Of a stretch of DNA of 64,000 nt, positions 54,858-63,855 are shown piece by piece (position 1 is the stretch's first letter; the number at the start of each line of letters is the position of its first letter). The notes beneath the pieces were generated by a model. The model searched no databases. It saw only the letters and a list, made by a program, of their open reading frames with translations, and was not told where the DNA came from. The DNA comes from Scleromatobacter sp038243995 (lineage in GTDB: Bacteria > Pseudomonadota > Gammaproteobacteria > Burkholderiales > Burkholderiaceae_C), in assembly GCA_038243995.1 (NCBI GenBank), contig JBBRTV010000023.1:35548-99547 (forward strand), written 5' to 3'. A program made the translations under genes and the position numbers.

Positions 54858-55475
54858 CTAGGTCAGCACGCCGCCAGGGCCTTCCAGCGGCGGCCGCGGG
54901 TCTCCGATGCCGTCGTTGTCGGTGGCGTCGGGCGGCAGGGCGCCGGACTGGTCGTCGCGCGGGCCGCGCGGCCCGCCGCGCAGGTACCGGTTGTGATAAT
55001 TCGTCTTCGGCAGGAAACGGGCGAGTTCGGTCAGCGCGAGCTGATAGACGCCGCGCTTGAACTCGATCACGACGTCGAGCGGCACCCAATAGTCATTCCA
55101 GCGCCATGCGTCGAATTCCGGGTGGTCGGTCGCGCGCAGGTTCATGTCGCTGTCGCGGCCCATCAGCTTGAGCAGGAACCAGATCTGCTTCTGGCCGCGA
55201 TAATGGCCGCGCGCATCCTTGCGGATGTAATGCTCCGGCACTTCGTAACGCAGCCAATCACGCGTGCGGGCAATGATTCTCACGTGGTCGTGCAGCAACC
55301 CCACTTCTTCGTGGAGTTCGCGGAACATCGCCTGCTCGGGCGACTCGCCGTATTTGATGCCCCCTTGCGGGAACTGCCAGGAATGCGTGCGAAGACGCTT
55401 TCCCCAGAACACCTGGTTGCGCGAGTTGAGCAGCACAATGCCGACGTTGGGCCTGAAGCCCTCTCGGTCGAGCAT
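54858..55475 (-). CDS. rppH: RNA pyrophosphohydrolase
   Basis: The 205-residue Nudix protein has the full Nudix box: GGIKYGES near residue 36, then RELHEEVGL. MLDREGFRPNVGIVL is the characteristic RppH N-terminus. It removes pyrophosphate from mRNA 5' ends to start decay. The C-terminal 45 residues are a Gly/Pro-rich tail beyond the E. coli length of 176. I start it at ATG 55475, fitting homologues; it is divergent from proS. Confidence 0.94.
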   Translation of the reverse strand: MLDREGFRPNVGIVLLNSRNQVFWGKRLRTHSWQFPQGGIKYGESPEQAMFRELHEEVGLLHDHVRIIARTRDWLRYEVPEHYIRKDARGHYRGQKQIWFLLKLMGRDSDMNLRATDHPEFDAWRWNDYWVPLDVVIEFKRGVYQLALTELARFLPKTNYHNRYLRGGPRGPRDDQSGALPPDATDNDGIGDPRPPLEGPGGVLT

Positions 55476-55602
55476 AATCTGACCCCGATTCTTGAACTGC
55501 AACCATTATTGCATCCGCATTGCGCAAAACACGAGTCCGCGTTTTTCCGCATGTCGGCGATGATTCCTGAATTCCTGATGACAACCCGGTGACCCGCTGC
55601 CC

Positions 55603-57348
55603 ATGAAAGCCTCCCAGTTCTTCATTTCCACCTTGAAGGAAGCCCCCGCCGACGCCGAAGTGGCCAGCCACAAACTGATGATGCGTGCCGGCATGATCAA
55701 ACGCCTGGGGGCCGGAATCTACAACTACATGCCGATGGGCCTGCGCGTGATCCGCAAGGTCGAGACGATCGTGCGCGAGGAAATGAACCGGGCGGGCGCT
55801 GTCGAGCTGGCTATGCCGGTCGTGCAACCGGCAGAGCTGTGGCAGGAGACCCGTCGCTTCGAGACCATGGGCCCCGAACTGCTGCGCATCCAGGATCGCC
55901 ACGAACGCAACTTCGTGATGCAGCCTACCTCCGAGGAAGTGGTCACTGACATCGCGCGACAGGAGCTGCGCAGCTACAAACAACTGCCGCGCAATTTCTA
56001 CCAGATCCAGACCAAGTTCCGCGACGAACGCCGGCCACGCTTCGGCATCATGCGCGGGCGCGAATTCACGATGAAGGACGCCTATTCCTTCGACCGCGAC
56101 CAGGCCGGCGCGACGAAGAGCTACGACGTGATGCGCGGCGCGTATCGTGCGATTTTCGACCGCTTCGGCCTGAAGTACCGCGCCGTCGCGGCCGACTCGG
56201 GCGCGATCGGCGGCGACCTGTCGCAGGAGTTCCAGGTCATCGCCGATACCGGCGAAGACGCGATCGTCTATTGCCCGACTTCCGACTACGCCGCCAACAT
56301 CGAGTTGGCCGAGGGCGTGGCCCTCGTGGCGACGCGTGGAGCAGCCGGCGCCGCCCTGACCAGGACGGCGACGCCTGGCAAGAGCACCTGCGCCGACGTC
56401 GCCGAATTGCTGGCCCTGCCGCTGGATCGCACCGTCAAGTCGCTGGTGCTGGCCACCGACGAGACGACGAAGGACGGCGATATCGCCGAGACCACGGTGT
56501 GGCTGCTGCTGCTGCGCGGCGACCACGACATGAATGAAGTCAAGGTCGGCAAGATCGATGGCCTGAAGAACGGCTTCCGTTTCGCCACGGCGACCGAGAT
56601 CGACGAACATTTCGGCTGCAAGCCTGGCTACCTGGGGCCGATCGGCCTGAAGAAGCCCGTGAAGGTGATTGCCGACCGCACCGTCGCCAACATGAGCGAC
56701 TTCGTCTGCGGCGCCAACGAGCCCGACTTCCACTATACGAATGCCAACTGGGGCCGCGACCTCGCCGAGCCCGACGCTGTCGCCGACCTCCGCAACGTCG
56801 TCGCCGGCGACCCTTCGCCGGACGGGCGGGGCGTGCTGGCGATCGACCGCGGGATCGAGGTCGGGCATGTCTTTTACCTGGGTACCAAGTATTCGAAGCC
56901 GATGAACGCCACCTATCTCGACGAGACGGGCAAGCCCCAGTTCTTCGAGATGGGGTGCTACGGCATCGGCGTGACGCGCATCGTCGCCGCTGCCATCGAG
57001 CAGAACCACGACGCCCGCGGCATCGTTTGGCCGGTGGCGCTGGCGCCTTTCACGGTCGTGCTGTGCCCGATCGGCTACGACCGGAACGCAGAAGTGAAGG
57101 CTGCGGCCGACAAGTTGCACGACGATCTCGCCGCCCTCGGTATCGACGTCCTGCTGGACGATCGCGGCGAGCGTCCCGGTGCGATGTTCGCCGACTGGGA
57201 ACTGATCGGCATTCCGCAACGCGTCGTGATCTCCGACCGTGGCCTGAAGGAAGGCGCGCTCGAGATGCAGGGACGCCGCGAGGAGAAGGCCTGCGCCGTA
57301 GTCCTGGCGAACGTCGTCACCGAACTCCAGGCGCGCCTGGCAGCATGA
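55603..57348 (+). CDS. proS: Prolyl-tRNA synthetase (bacterial type with editing domain)
   Basis: The 581-residue class II synthetase begins MKASQFFISTLKEAPADAEV. It has class II motif 2 near 136-150 (TKFRDERRPRFGIMRGREF), an inserted editing domain about 225-400, and motif 3 GIGVTRIVAAAIEQ near 450. The anticodon-binding domain is C-terminal. The length matches the bacterial-type ProS. The gene after it overlaps its stop (ATGA). tRNA-Pro(CGG) is in the same window. Confidence 0.97.
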   Translation: MKASQFFISTLKEAPADAEVASHKLMMRAGMIKRLGAGIYNYMPMGLRVIRKVETIVREEMNRAGAVELAMPVVQPAELWQETRRFETMGPELLRIQDRHERNFVMQPTSEEVVTDIARQELRSYKQLPRNFYQIQTKFRDERRPRFGIMRGREFTMKDAYSFDRDQAGATKSYDVMRGAYRAIFDRFGLKYRAVAADSGAIGGDLSQEFQVIADTGEDAIVYCPTSDYAANIELAEGVALVATRGAAGAALTRTATPGKSTCADVAELLALPLDRTVKSLVLATDETTKDGDIAETTVWLLLLRGDHDMNEVKVGKIDGLKNGFRFATATEIDEHFGCKPGYLGPIGLKKPVKVIADRTVANMSDFVCGANEPDFHYTNANWGRDLAEPDAVADLRNVVAGDPSPDGRGVLAIDRGIEVGHVFYLGTKYSKPMNATYLDETGKPQFFEMGCYGIGVTRIVAAAIEQNHDARGIVWPVALAPFTVVLCPIGYDRNAEVKAAADKLHDDLAALGIDVLLDDRGERPGAMFADWELIGIPQRVVISDRGLKEGALEMQGRREEKACAVVLANVVTELQARLAA

Positions 57349-58013
57349 AGCCGGCGCTGAGCCGGCGCGAGGTCGTCGTCGGCCTCGCGGGCGGCGCGAC
57401 GGCGCTGGCATGGCCGCGCCTCGCGCTCGCGGGCGCGCAGGTGGAAGAGCCGCTCGCCGACGCGGTCCGCACCGCGCTCAGCGCGGCCATCGCCCAGAGT
57501 GCGCCGCCCCCCAAGCTCGTGTTCGACGATATCGAGCATCGCCTGGTGTACCTGCGCTGGCTCGGGGCGATGAGCGAGCGGCTGAAACGTCGCAAGAGCG
57601 AGGCCCAGGTACGCATCGAATTCCTGCAGACGCTCTGGTACGAGAGCAAGCGCGCCGGGCTCGAGCCGGCGCTGGTGCTCGGCTTGGTGCAATGCGAGAG
57701 CGGTTTTCGCAAATACGCGATCAGCGTGGCGGGCGCCCGCGGCTACATGCAGGTGATGCCGTTCTGGACGCGCCAGATCGGCGACGGCGATCCGGCGCGA
57801 CTGTTCCAGATGCAGACGAACCTGCGCTTCGGCTGCGTGATCCTGCGCCACTATCTCGACATCGAGAAGGGCGACCTGTTCATGGCGCTGGGGCGCTACA
57901 ACGGCAGTCGCGGACGCGCCGAATACCCGGACATGGTGCTGGCCGCGCGCAAGCAGTGGTCGATCGCGGACACCGCGCCGACGCCTGCCTCGGGCGGCGG
58001 GTCGAGAGCTTAG
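57345..58013 (+). CDS. Lytic transglycosylase (SLT family)
   Basis: The 222-residue exported protein has a Tat-like signal (LSRREVVVG, hydrophobic core, ending ALAGA). The SLT catalytic domain has the glutamate in QCESGFRKYAIS near residue 109 and the GYMQVMPFW motif near 125. GRYNGSRG near 183 is the usual C-terminal motif. It cleaves peptidoglycan glycan strands. It overlaps the proS stop by four bases and is convergent with ubiX. Confidence 0.9.
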   Translation: MKPALSRREVVVGLAGGATALAWPRLALAGAQVEEPLADAVRTALSAAIAQSAPPPKLVFDDIEHRLVYLRWLGAMSERLKRRKSEAQVRIEFLQTLWYESKRAGLEPALVLGLVQCESGFRKYAISVAGARGYMQVMPFWTRQIGDGDPARLFQMQTNLRFGCVILRHYLDIEKGDLFMALGRYNGSRGRAEYPDMVLAARKQWSIADTAPTPASGGGSRA

Positions 58014-58023
58014 ACCGGCAGGT

Positions 58024-58635
58024 TCAGAGCCCGTTCCAGCGGCGCGGCGCCGCGCCGGCCACGCCCAGGAGCTCGATCACGCGCTCGACCGTGTCGTCGA
58101 CCATCTCCGCGATGGATTGCGGTCGCTGGTAGAACGCCGGCAACGGGGGGAAGATCACGCCGCCCATTTCGGTGACAGCCGTCATGTTGCGCAGGTGGGC
58201 GAGGTTGAACGGCGTCTCGCGTACCATCAACACGAGCCGGCGGCGTTCCTTCAGCATCACGTCGGCGGCGCGCGTGAGCAGGTTGTCGCCGAAGCCGTGC
58301 GCGATCGCCGCGAGCGACTTCATCGTGCACGGAGCCACCACCATCGCCTGCGCGTCATGGCTGCCGCTCGCGATACAGGCGCCGATATCGCCGACAGGGT
58401 AGGCGTGGGTCGCTTTCGCGACCAGGTCGTCGCGAGAGAGCCCGAGTTCGTGGTGGGCGTTGAGGACGCCGGACGGCGTGACGACCAGGTGCGTCACCGC
58501 GCCCAGTTCCCGCAGGCGTTCGAGCAGGCGGACGCCATAGGCGGCTCCTGAGGCGCCGGTGATGCCGACGACGATCGCCGGGCCGGCACCGCCGCCGGGC
58601 GCGCGCGTCGCGGGTGTCGGCGGGGCGGATCTCAA
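58024..58635 (-). CDS. ubiX: Flavin prenyltransferase UbiX
   Basis: The product has the UbiX pattern: IVVGITGASGAAYGVRLLE at the N-terminus, VVAPCTMKSLAAIAHG near 105, and RRLVLMVRETP near 138, ending in a PAFYQRPQ segment. UbiX makes the prenylated FMN cofactor of UbiD. No ATG or GTG lies near the family start; the best start is TTG 58635, which overlaps the grxD stop as TTGA and gives about 203 residues, near the usual length. It follows grxD as in other Burkholderiales. Confidence 0.9.
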   Translation of the reverse strand: MRSAPPTPATRAPGGGAGPAIVVGITGASGAAYGVRLLERLRELGAVTHLVVTPSGVLNAHHELGLSRDDLVAKATHAYPVGDIGACIASGSHDAQAMVVAPCTMKSLAAIAHGFGDNLLTRAADVMLKERRRLVLMVRETPFNLAHLRNMTAVTEMGGVIFPPLPAFYQRPQSIAEMVDDTVERVIELLGVAGAAPRRWNGL

Positions 58636-58943
58636 GCGGCCAGCAGCGGCTGCAGTTCGCCGGCTTCGTACATTTCCATCAGGATGTCGGAGCCGCCGAC
58701 GAATTCGCCGTTCACGTAGAGCTGCGGAATCGTCGGCCAGTTGGCGTAGTCCTTGATGCCTTGGCGCACGCCTTCGTCTTCGAGCACGTTGACGGTCTTC
58801 AGATCCTTGACGCCGCAGGCCTTCAGGATCTGGATGGCGCGGCCGGAGAAGCCGCACATCGGAAACTGGGCGGTGCCCTTCATGAACAACACCACATGGT
58901 TGTTCTTCACGAGTTCGTCGATGCGTAGTTGGACGTCGGTCAT
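58632..58943 (-). CDS. grxD: Monothiol glutaredoxin GrxD (CGFS type)
   Basis: The 103-residue protein has the monothiol active site PMCGFSGRA near residue 28, WPTIPQLYVNGEFVGGSDI near 69 and the ELQPLLAA tail. CGFS glutaredoxins carry [2Fe-2S] clusters for delivery to iron-sulfur proteins such as BioB and ferredoxin. It lies between ubiX and a conserved outer-membrane protein gene. Confidence 0.95.
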   Translation of the reverse strand: MTDVQLRIDELVKNNHVVLFMKGTAQFPMCGFSGRAIQILKACGVKDLKTVNVLEDEGVRQGIKDYANWPTIPQLYVNGEFVGGSDILMEMYEAGELQPLLAA

Positions 58944-59092
58944 GGTGGTGGTTTGGATGGAGCGTGCGCGAATGCGCGGACACTCCGTTTATAAGCGAAA
59001 CGGCCTGTCGGCGCAGGGGAAAGGCTTACCCATTTGCAGATCGAGACGCGTGCCGCTGGGCAAGCGGCGACCGTGAAACGCCGACCGGGGGG

Positions 59093-59641
59093 TCAGAACG
59101 AATAGCTGACCTTCAGCGCCATCACCGGCGCCCAGCGCAACTCGCGAGTGACATCGTCCAGTGTCTGCGTGCCGCTCGTCAAGCCGCGAAAGTGGCCGGT
59201 GACGGACGCGCTCTGCGATGCCAGGCCGAAATCGGCGTTCAGGCTCAGCTGGCTCTTGAACCAGAGCTGGCTGTAGCCGAGGCCCAGGTAGGGCTGGTTC
59301 TGCGCGCCATCCAGAGGGGTGTCGAACAGGGTCATGGGCTGGCCGAAAGCGGCGATGCCGGTGCTGGCACGGAAGCCGCCGACCAGGCTGCCGAGGGTCG
59401 GGCCCATGTTGCTGTGGGCGGGGTCGAAGAAATAGTAGTCACCGAAGAGCCGGATGGAATTTGTCGGCATGCGGGTGTGGGCGATGGCGTATTCGCTCGG
59501 GGAGTGCAGGCTCGTCGAGCTGTCCGGCGGCCGCAGGACCAGGCCCTCCGCCTGCACCTCGACGCTTGCCAGCATCAAGGCCGCGATGGTCATCTTGCGA
59601 CTCCAGCGCACGCCGTGGCGTGCCGAAAGCGAATGTCCCAT
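59093..59641 (-). CDS. Probable outer-membrane beta-barrel protein
   Basis: I do not recognise a named family. The 182-residue product has a signal peptide ending EVQA, then beta-strand-rich sequence with SIRLFGDYYFF, GPTLGSLVGGFRAS, QPYLGLGYSQLWFKS and a terminal strand MALKVSYSF. The C-terminal Phe signature is the usual signal for BAM-dependent barrels. Eight strands would fit the size. CGGAG precedes ATG 59641. It stands between grxD and prmC, which are often adjacent in relatives. Confidence 0.7.
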   Translation of the reverse strand: MGHSLSARHGVRWSRKMTIAALMLASVEVQAEGLVLRPPDSSTSLHSPSEYAIAHTRMPTNSIRLFGDYYFFDPAHSNMGPTLGSLVGGFRASTGIAAFGQPMTLFDTPLDGAQNQPYLGLGYSQLWFKSQLSLNADFGLASQSASVTGHFRGLTSGTQTLDDVTRELRWAPVMALKVSYSF

Positions 59642-59876
59642 GGCCGGCTCCGTGACTGCCCCGCGAGGCGAAAAACCTGACTCCAGGAAATCGATGCTAC
59701 GCCCAATGCCGGCTTGCCGGTAGCGACAAACGGCAGGGTTTTTGCGGTCAGATTACCTTGTGTGACATTGGAGACATCCGTCGACTGGACGTGACGCGCC
59801 GGTCTGGTGGAAGCGGGTGCGGCATGCCGGCGAGAAAGGGATCCGCACGCGGCGTCGGGGCTGGCATGCGCCCGGC

Positions 59877-60755
59877 TCAGGCGGCGGCGGGCACGGCGCC
59901 GGGGTGCGCGGGAAGGGTTCCGCCCGAGCCGCGCCCGCGGCCCGCGAGGTCCATGCGCGTCTCGACTGCCGCGAACCCTGCGGTCGCCAGTCGCTGCCTG
60001 ACCGCAGGTGCCTGCGTCCAGCCATGCTCCAGCAGCAACCAGCCGCCGGCGCGCAGGTGCGCGGGCGCGCCCACGACAATGGCGTCGAGATCGGCGAAGC
60101 CGTCCTGTGCCGCCACCAGCGCCGCGATCGGCTCATGCGTCAATGCGGCGAGGTGCGGATCGTCCGCGGCGATGTAGGGCGGGTTGCTCACGACGAGGTC
60201 GAACGACGACGCGTCGGCGATACCGGCCAGCGCCGCCCACCAGTCGCCGTGGACGAAGCGGACGTCCAGCCCGAGGCGTCCGGCGTTGCCGCACGCGACG
60301 GCGAGCGCGGCGGGGCTGCGGTCGGTCGCCCAGACGCGTGCGCGCGCACAGGCCGACTTCAGGGCCAGCGCGATCGCGCCGCTGCCGGTGCCCAGGTCCA
60401 GCACGGTGGGGTGGTCGAGGTGGCGCAGCGGGCCGTCCAGGAGTTCCAGCGCCCAGTCGACCAGCGTCTCGGTATCGGGTCGGGGTACGAGGACGGCGTC
60501 GCTGACGGTCAGCGCCAGGCCGTGGAATTCGCGTTCCCCCACGAGGTACGCGAAGGGCTCGCCCGCGGCGCGTCGTTCGACCAGCGCGGCGAGGCGTTGC
60601 GCGGGCTCCGGCGGCAGCGGCTCGTCTCCGTGCGCCAGCAGCCACGCCCGCGATCGCCCCAGCACGTGACCCAGCAGCAACTGCGCGTCGAGCCGCTCGA
60701 GGCCGCGGGCGCGGGCAGCGCGCAGGGCCGTCTCGACGGTTGGCGTGGCAATCAT
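59877..60755 (-). CDS. prmC: Release factor glutamine methyltransferase
   Basis: The 292-residue SAM enzyme has VLVPRPDTETLVDWALELL near residue 90, the SAM-binding DLGTGSGAIALAL near 117, and the catalytic NPPYI near 184. PrmC methylates the glutamine of the GGQ motif in release factors such as PrfA, which lies 58 bp upstream on the same strand. GGAGC precedes ATG 60755. It is the third gene of hemA-prfA-prmC. Confidence 0.93.
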   Translation of the reverse strand: MIATPTVETALRAARARGLERLDAQLLLGHVLGRSRAWLLAHGDEPLPPEPAQRLAALVERRAAGEPFAYLVGEREFHGLALTVSDAVLVPRPDTETLVDWALELLDGPLRHLDHPTVLDLGTGSGAIALALKSACARARVWATDRSPAALAVACGNAGRLGLDVRFVHGDWWAALAGIADASSFDLVVSNPPYIAADDPHLAALTHEPIAALVAAQDGFADLDAIVVGAPAHLRAGGWLLLEHGWTQAPAVRQRLATAGFAAVETRMDLAGRGRGSGGTLPAHPGAVPAAA

Positions 60756-60813
60756 GGTGCAAGCTCCAGGCTGCGCGTTGCGGCGGGTTTTGCCCGCGTG
60801 CGGCCGTGCGGGC

Positions 60814-61938
60814 TCATCCACCCGACTCCAGTGCGGCGAGCTGCTCCTGGGCGCGAGCGGCGCGCAGCGCACCGACGACGTCGTCCAGGTCGCCTTCCAT
60901 GATCGCGCCGAGCTTGTAGAGCGTCAGGTTGATGCGGTGATCGGTGAGCCGGCCCTGCGGGAAGTTGTACGTGCGGATGCGGTCGGAGCGATCGCCCGAA
61001 CCGATCAGGTTCTTGCGCGTCGCGGCGTCGCGTGCCTCGCGTTCCGAGCGCTCGCGGTCGCGCAGGCGCGCGAGCAGCACCGCCATCGCCTTGGCCTTGT
61101 TGCGGTGCTGCGAGCGATCGTCCTGGCACTCGGCGACGATGCCGGTGGGCACGTGCGTGATGCGCACCGCGCTGTCGGTCTTGTTGATGTGCTGGCCGCC
61201 GGCGCCGCTGGCGCGGTAGGTGTCGATGCGCAACTCGGACGGGTTCAGCGTGACCTCGTCGGCCGCGTCGGGTTCGGGCAGGACGGCGACGGTGCAGGCG
61301 CTGGTGTGGATGCGTCCCTGCGTCTCGGTGGCCGGAACGCGTTGCACGCGATGGCCGCCGGATTCGAAGCGGAGCTGCCCGTAGACGCCGTCCGTGGCCG
61401 CCGAGCCGCGCCCGCCGGCGGGGTTCTCGAGCCGGACGACCACTTCCTTGAAGCCGCCGAGATCGGACGAGCTCTCGCTCATGATCTCGCTGCGCCAGCC
61501 CTGGCGCTCGGCATAGCGCAGGTACATGCGCAGCAGGTCGGCCGCGAACAGGGCCGACTCCTCGCCGCCGGTGCCGGCGCGGATCTCGACGAAGGCGGGC
61601 CGTTCGTCGTCGGGATCCTTGGGCAGCAGCGTCGCCTGCAAGGCGGCGTCCAGCGACGCGAGATCGGCCTCGCAGGCGGTGATCTCCTCGCGCGCCATGG
61701 CGATCATCTCGGGGTCGTCGTCGCTCGCTTCCAGCATCTCGCGCGCCGTGGCGCGGTCGGCCTCGCGGTGGGTGTAGCGGCGATACAGCGCGACGACGTC
61801 CGCCGCCTCGGACTGCTCGCGCGCGAGCTCGCGCAGCTTGGTGAGGTCGGAGGTGACGGCGGGGTCGGCGAGACGCGCGTCGAGTTCCTGCAGCCGCATC
61901 TCGAGGCGTTCGAATTGTGTGCGGAGCGAATCTTTCAT
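60814..61938 (-). CDS. prfA: Peptide chain release factor 1
   Basis: The 374-residue protein has the GGQ catalytic motif in ASGAGGQHINKTDSA near residue 242. The stop-codon-reading PAT tripeptide lies in RVPATETQ near 199. MKDSLRTQFERL begins the helical domain 1. RF1 releases proteins at UAA and UAG. It lies between hemA (160 bp upstream) and prmC, as in most proteobacteria. Confidence 0.96.
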   Translation of the reverse strand: MKDSLRTQFERLEMRLQELDARLADPAVTSDLTKLRELAREQSEAADVVALYRRYTHREADRATAREMLEASDDDPEMIAMAREEITACEADLASLDAALQATLLPKDPDDERPAFVEIRAGTGGEESALFAADLLRMYLRYAERQGWRSEIMSESSSDLGGFKEVVVRLENPAGGRGSAATDGVYGQLRFESGGHRVQRVPATETQGRIHTSACTVAVLPEPDAADEVTLNPSELRIDTYRASGAGGQHINKTDSAVRITHVPTGIVAECQDDRSQHRNKAKAMAVLLARLRDRERSEREARDAATRKNLIGSGDRSDRIRTYNFPQGRLTDHRINLTLYKLGAIMEGDLDDVVGALRAARAQEQLAALESGG

Positions 61939-62097
61939 GGGGGTCGGGCGGCGGCAATCGGGGGCGAGGGCAGCGCGCGGGTGCGGTCGCGCTGATCGGT
62001 GGGGCTCGGGTCGGCGCAGGCGCGCCGGCGATGGCGCCGGAAGAACTTCGGACGCGCACGGTCGCGCGGGCCCGGGCCCCGGCAAGTGGCGGCGTCG

Positions 62098-63396
62098 CTA
62101 CAGCCCCGGGTCGGACGGGTCGCGCGTTGCCTGCCGCAAGAACAGGCGGGTGACCGTGTCGGCCAGCCGATGACGCTGTTCGCCTTCGCTCGCACGGAGT
62201 TCGGCGAGCGCGCCGTGCAGCATCTTCTGCGTGAGCCCGCGGCTCAGCGCCTCGAGCACGACGTCGATCGGTTCGCCCTTGGCGAGCGACTTGCGCGCGC
62301 GCTGCAGTTCGTGCGCGCGCCAGTCGTCGGTCTGCCGCGTGAGCGCCTGGATCAGCGGCACGGTCGCGCGCTGGTCGAGCCAGTGCGAGAAGCCGAGCAC
62401 CCCGGCGTCGATGATCGCCTCGGCCTGCTCGACAGCGGCCTGCCGCTTCTCGCCGGCGCTGCGCACCAGGGCGGACAGGTCGTCGACGGTGTAGAGGTAG
62501 ACGTCGCGCTGCTGCGCGACTTCGGGTTCGATGTCGCGCGGCACGGCCAGATCGACCATGAACATGGGGCGGCGGCGGCGCGTCCTGAGGGCGCGTTCGA
62601 CGGCACCCAGCCCGATGATGGGGAGCGTGCTCGCCGTGCAGGACACGACGATGTCGAACTCGTGCAGGCGCTGCGGGACGTCGGCCAGGCGCATCGCCTG
62701 GGCACCGAAGCGGCCGGCGAGCTTCTCGCCGCGTTCGAGCGTGCGGTTGGCGACCGCCATCGACTTCGGCGTGCGCGCGGCGAAATGCGTGGCGACCAGT
62801 TCGATCATCTCGCCGGCGCCGACGAACAGCACGTTGAGCTTGTCGAGGTCGCCGAACAGCTGCGTGGCCTGGCGTACCGCCGCGGCGGCCATGCTGATCG
62901 AGTGCGCGCCGATCTCGGTCGAGGTGCGCACTTCCTTGGCGACGGAGAACGAGCGCTGGAACAGCTGGTGCAGCGTGGTGCCCAGCGTGCCGGCGTTGTC
63001 GGCCTCGCGCACGGCCAGCTTCATCTGGCCGAGGATCTGGGGCTCGCCGAGCACCATCGAATCGAGGCCGGAGGCGACGCGGAAGACGTGGCGCGCGGCG
63101 TCGCGGTTCTCGAGGACGTAGCTGTGGTCGAGCAACTCGGCGCCGGTGACGCCGCCTTGCGCCGCCAGCCAGTCGGCGACGGGGCGTACCAGCGAGTGCT
63201 GTTGCTCGGCGGGGGCGGCGACATACAGTTCGGTGCGATTGCAGGTGGACAGCAGTGCCACCTCCGGCGTCGAGCGTCCGAACTGCCCCGCGAGCGCCTT
63301 CAGCGCGGGCGACAATTGCTCGAGCGGGAACGCGAAGCGCCCGCGCATATCGATGGGCGCGGTCTGGTGGTTGAGGCCCAACGCGAAAACAGACAT
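62098..63396 (-). CDS. hemA: Glutamyl-tRNA reductase
   Basis: The 432-residue protein begins MSVFALGLNHQTAPIDMRG. It has the catalytic cysteine in LSTCNRTELY near residue 50, SGLDSMVLGEPQILGQ near 108, the NADPH segment VGAGEMIELV near 191 and a C-terminal dimerisation helix. HemA makes glutamate-1-semialdehyde, the first committed step of haem synthesis. A perfect TATAAT ends six bases before the ATG and no Shine-Dalgarno is present, suggesting a leaderless mRNA. Confidence 0.96.
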   Translation of the reverse strand: MSVFALGLNHQTAPIDMRGRFAFPLEQLSPALKALAGQFGRSTPEVALLSTCNRTELYVAAPAEQQHSLVRPVADWLAAQGGVTGAELLDHSYVLENRDAARHVFRVASGLDSMVLGEPQILGQMKLAVREADNAGTLGTTLHQLFQRSFSVAKEVRTSTEIGAHSISMAAAAVRQATQLFGDLDKLNVLFVGAGEMIELVATHFAARTPKSMAVANRTLERGEKLAGRFGAQAMRLADVPQRLHEFDIVVSCTASTLPIIGLGAVERALRTRRRRPMFMVDLAVPRDIEPEVAQQRDVYLYTVDDLSALVRSAGEKRQAAVEQAEAIIDAGVLGFSHWLDQRATVPLIQALTRQTDDWRAHELQRARKSLAKGEPIDVVLEALSRGLTQKMLHGALAELRASEGEQRHRLADTVTRLFLRQATRDPSDPGL

Positions 63397-63402
63397 GCGC
63401 GC

Positions 63403-63408
63403 ATTATA
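63403..63408 (-). promoter_or_regulatory. -10 element placed for a leaderless hemA transcript
   Basis: TATAAT on the minus strand is followed by six bases and then the hemA ATG, so transcription should start at or next to the A of the start codon. No clear -35 is visible. Confidence 0.45.
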
Positions 63409-63536
63409 AAATCCCGGCGTCCCGTGCGTGCACCCGCGGGCTTGCGCCATGTCTAGTCAGACGCAGGAAAGTGGGAAATTCGCGCTTTCGGCCGTACGAA
63501 TCGTACCGGCGCAACGAATCCAGCCCCCTTTTTCTC

Positions 63537-63809
63537 TTGGACGCCTACGGCCTGTTCTGGCATCTCGCCAATTTCGTCGCCCCCGCCATCGGCGTGGGTG
63601 CGCTGAGCGCCGCCCTCTGCAAGCTGTGCTGGCGCCGCAGCCTCACGCGGGCGCCGTGGTTCACGCTGGCCTGGCAGTCGAGCGCGGCGGGGTTGCTGGT
63701 GCTCGTCGCCGGCCTGATCCTGACCCGGCACGACGGCAAGGTCGTCACCTACGTGGCATTGGTGATCGTCTGCGCGCTGGTGCCCTGGTTGAGGACGATC
63801 CGCCGCTGA
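63537..63809 (+). CDS. Small inner-membrane protein of unknown function
   Basis: The product of about 90 residues has three hydrophobic segments (LFWHLANFVAPAIGVGALSAAL, SSAAGLLVLVAGLILT and VVTYVALVIVCALVPWL). A basic loop KLCWRRSLTRAPW lies between the first two. I recognise no named family. I favour TTG 63537, where the sequence takes on coding character (DAYGLFWH); an in-frame GTG at 63471 adds 22 residues that look non-coding. It is divergent from hemA. Confidence 0.55.
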   Translation: MDAYGLFWHLANFVAPAIGVGALSAALCKLCWRRSLTRAPWFTLAWQSSAAGLLVLVAGLILTRHDGKVVTYVALVIVCALVPWLRTIRR

Positions 63810-63855
63810 GGAGGAAGACCGGACAGGCCGCGAGGCGCTGCCCGGCCATGGCCGA

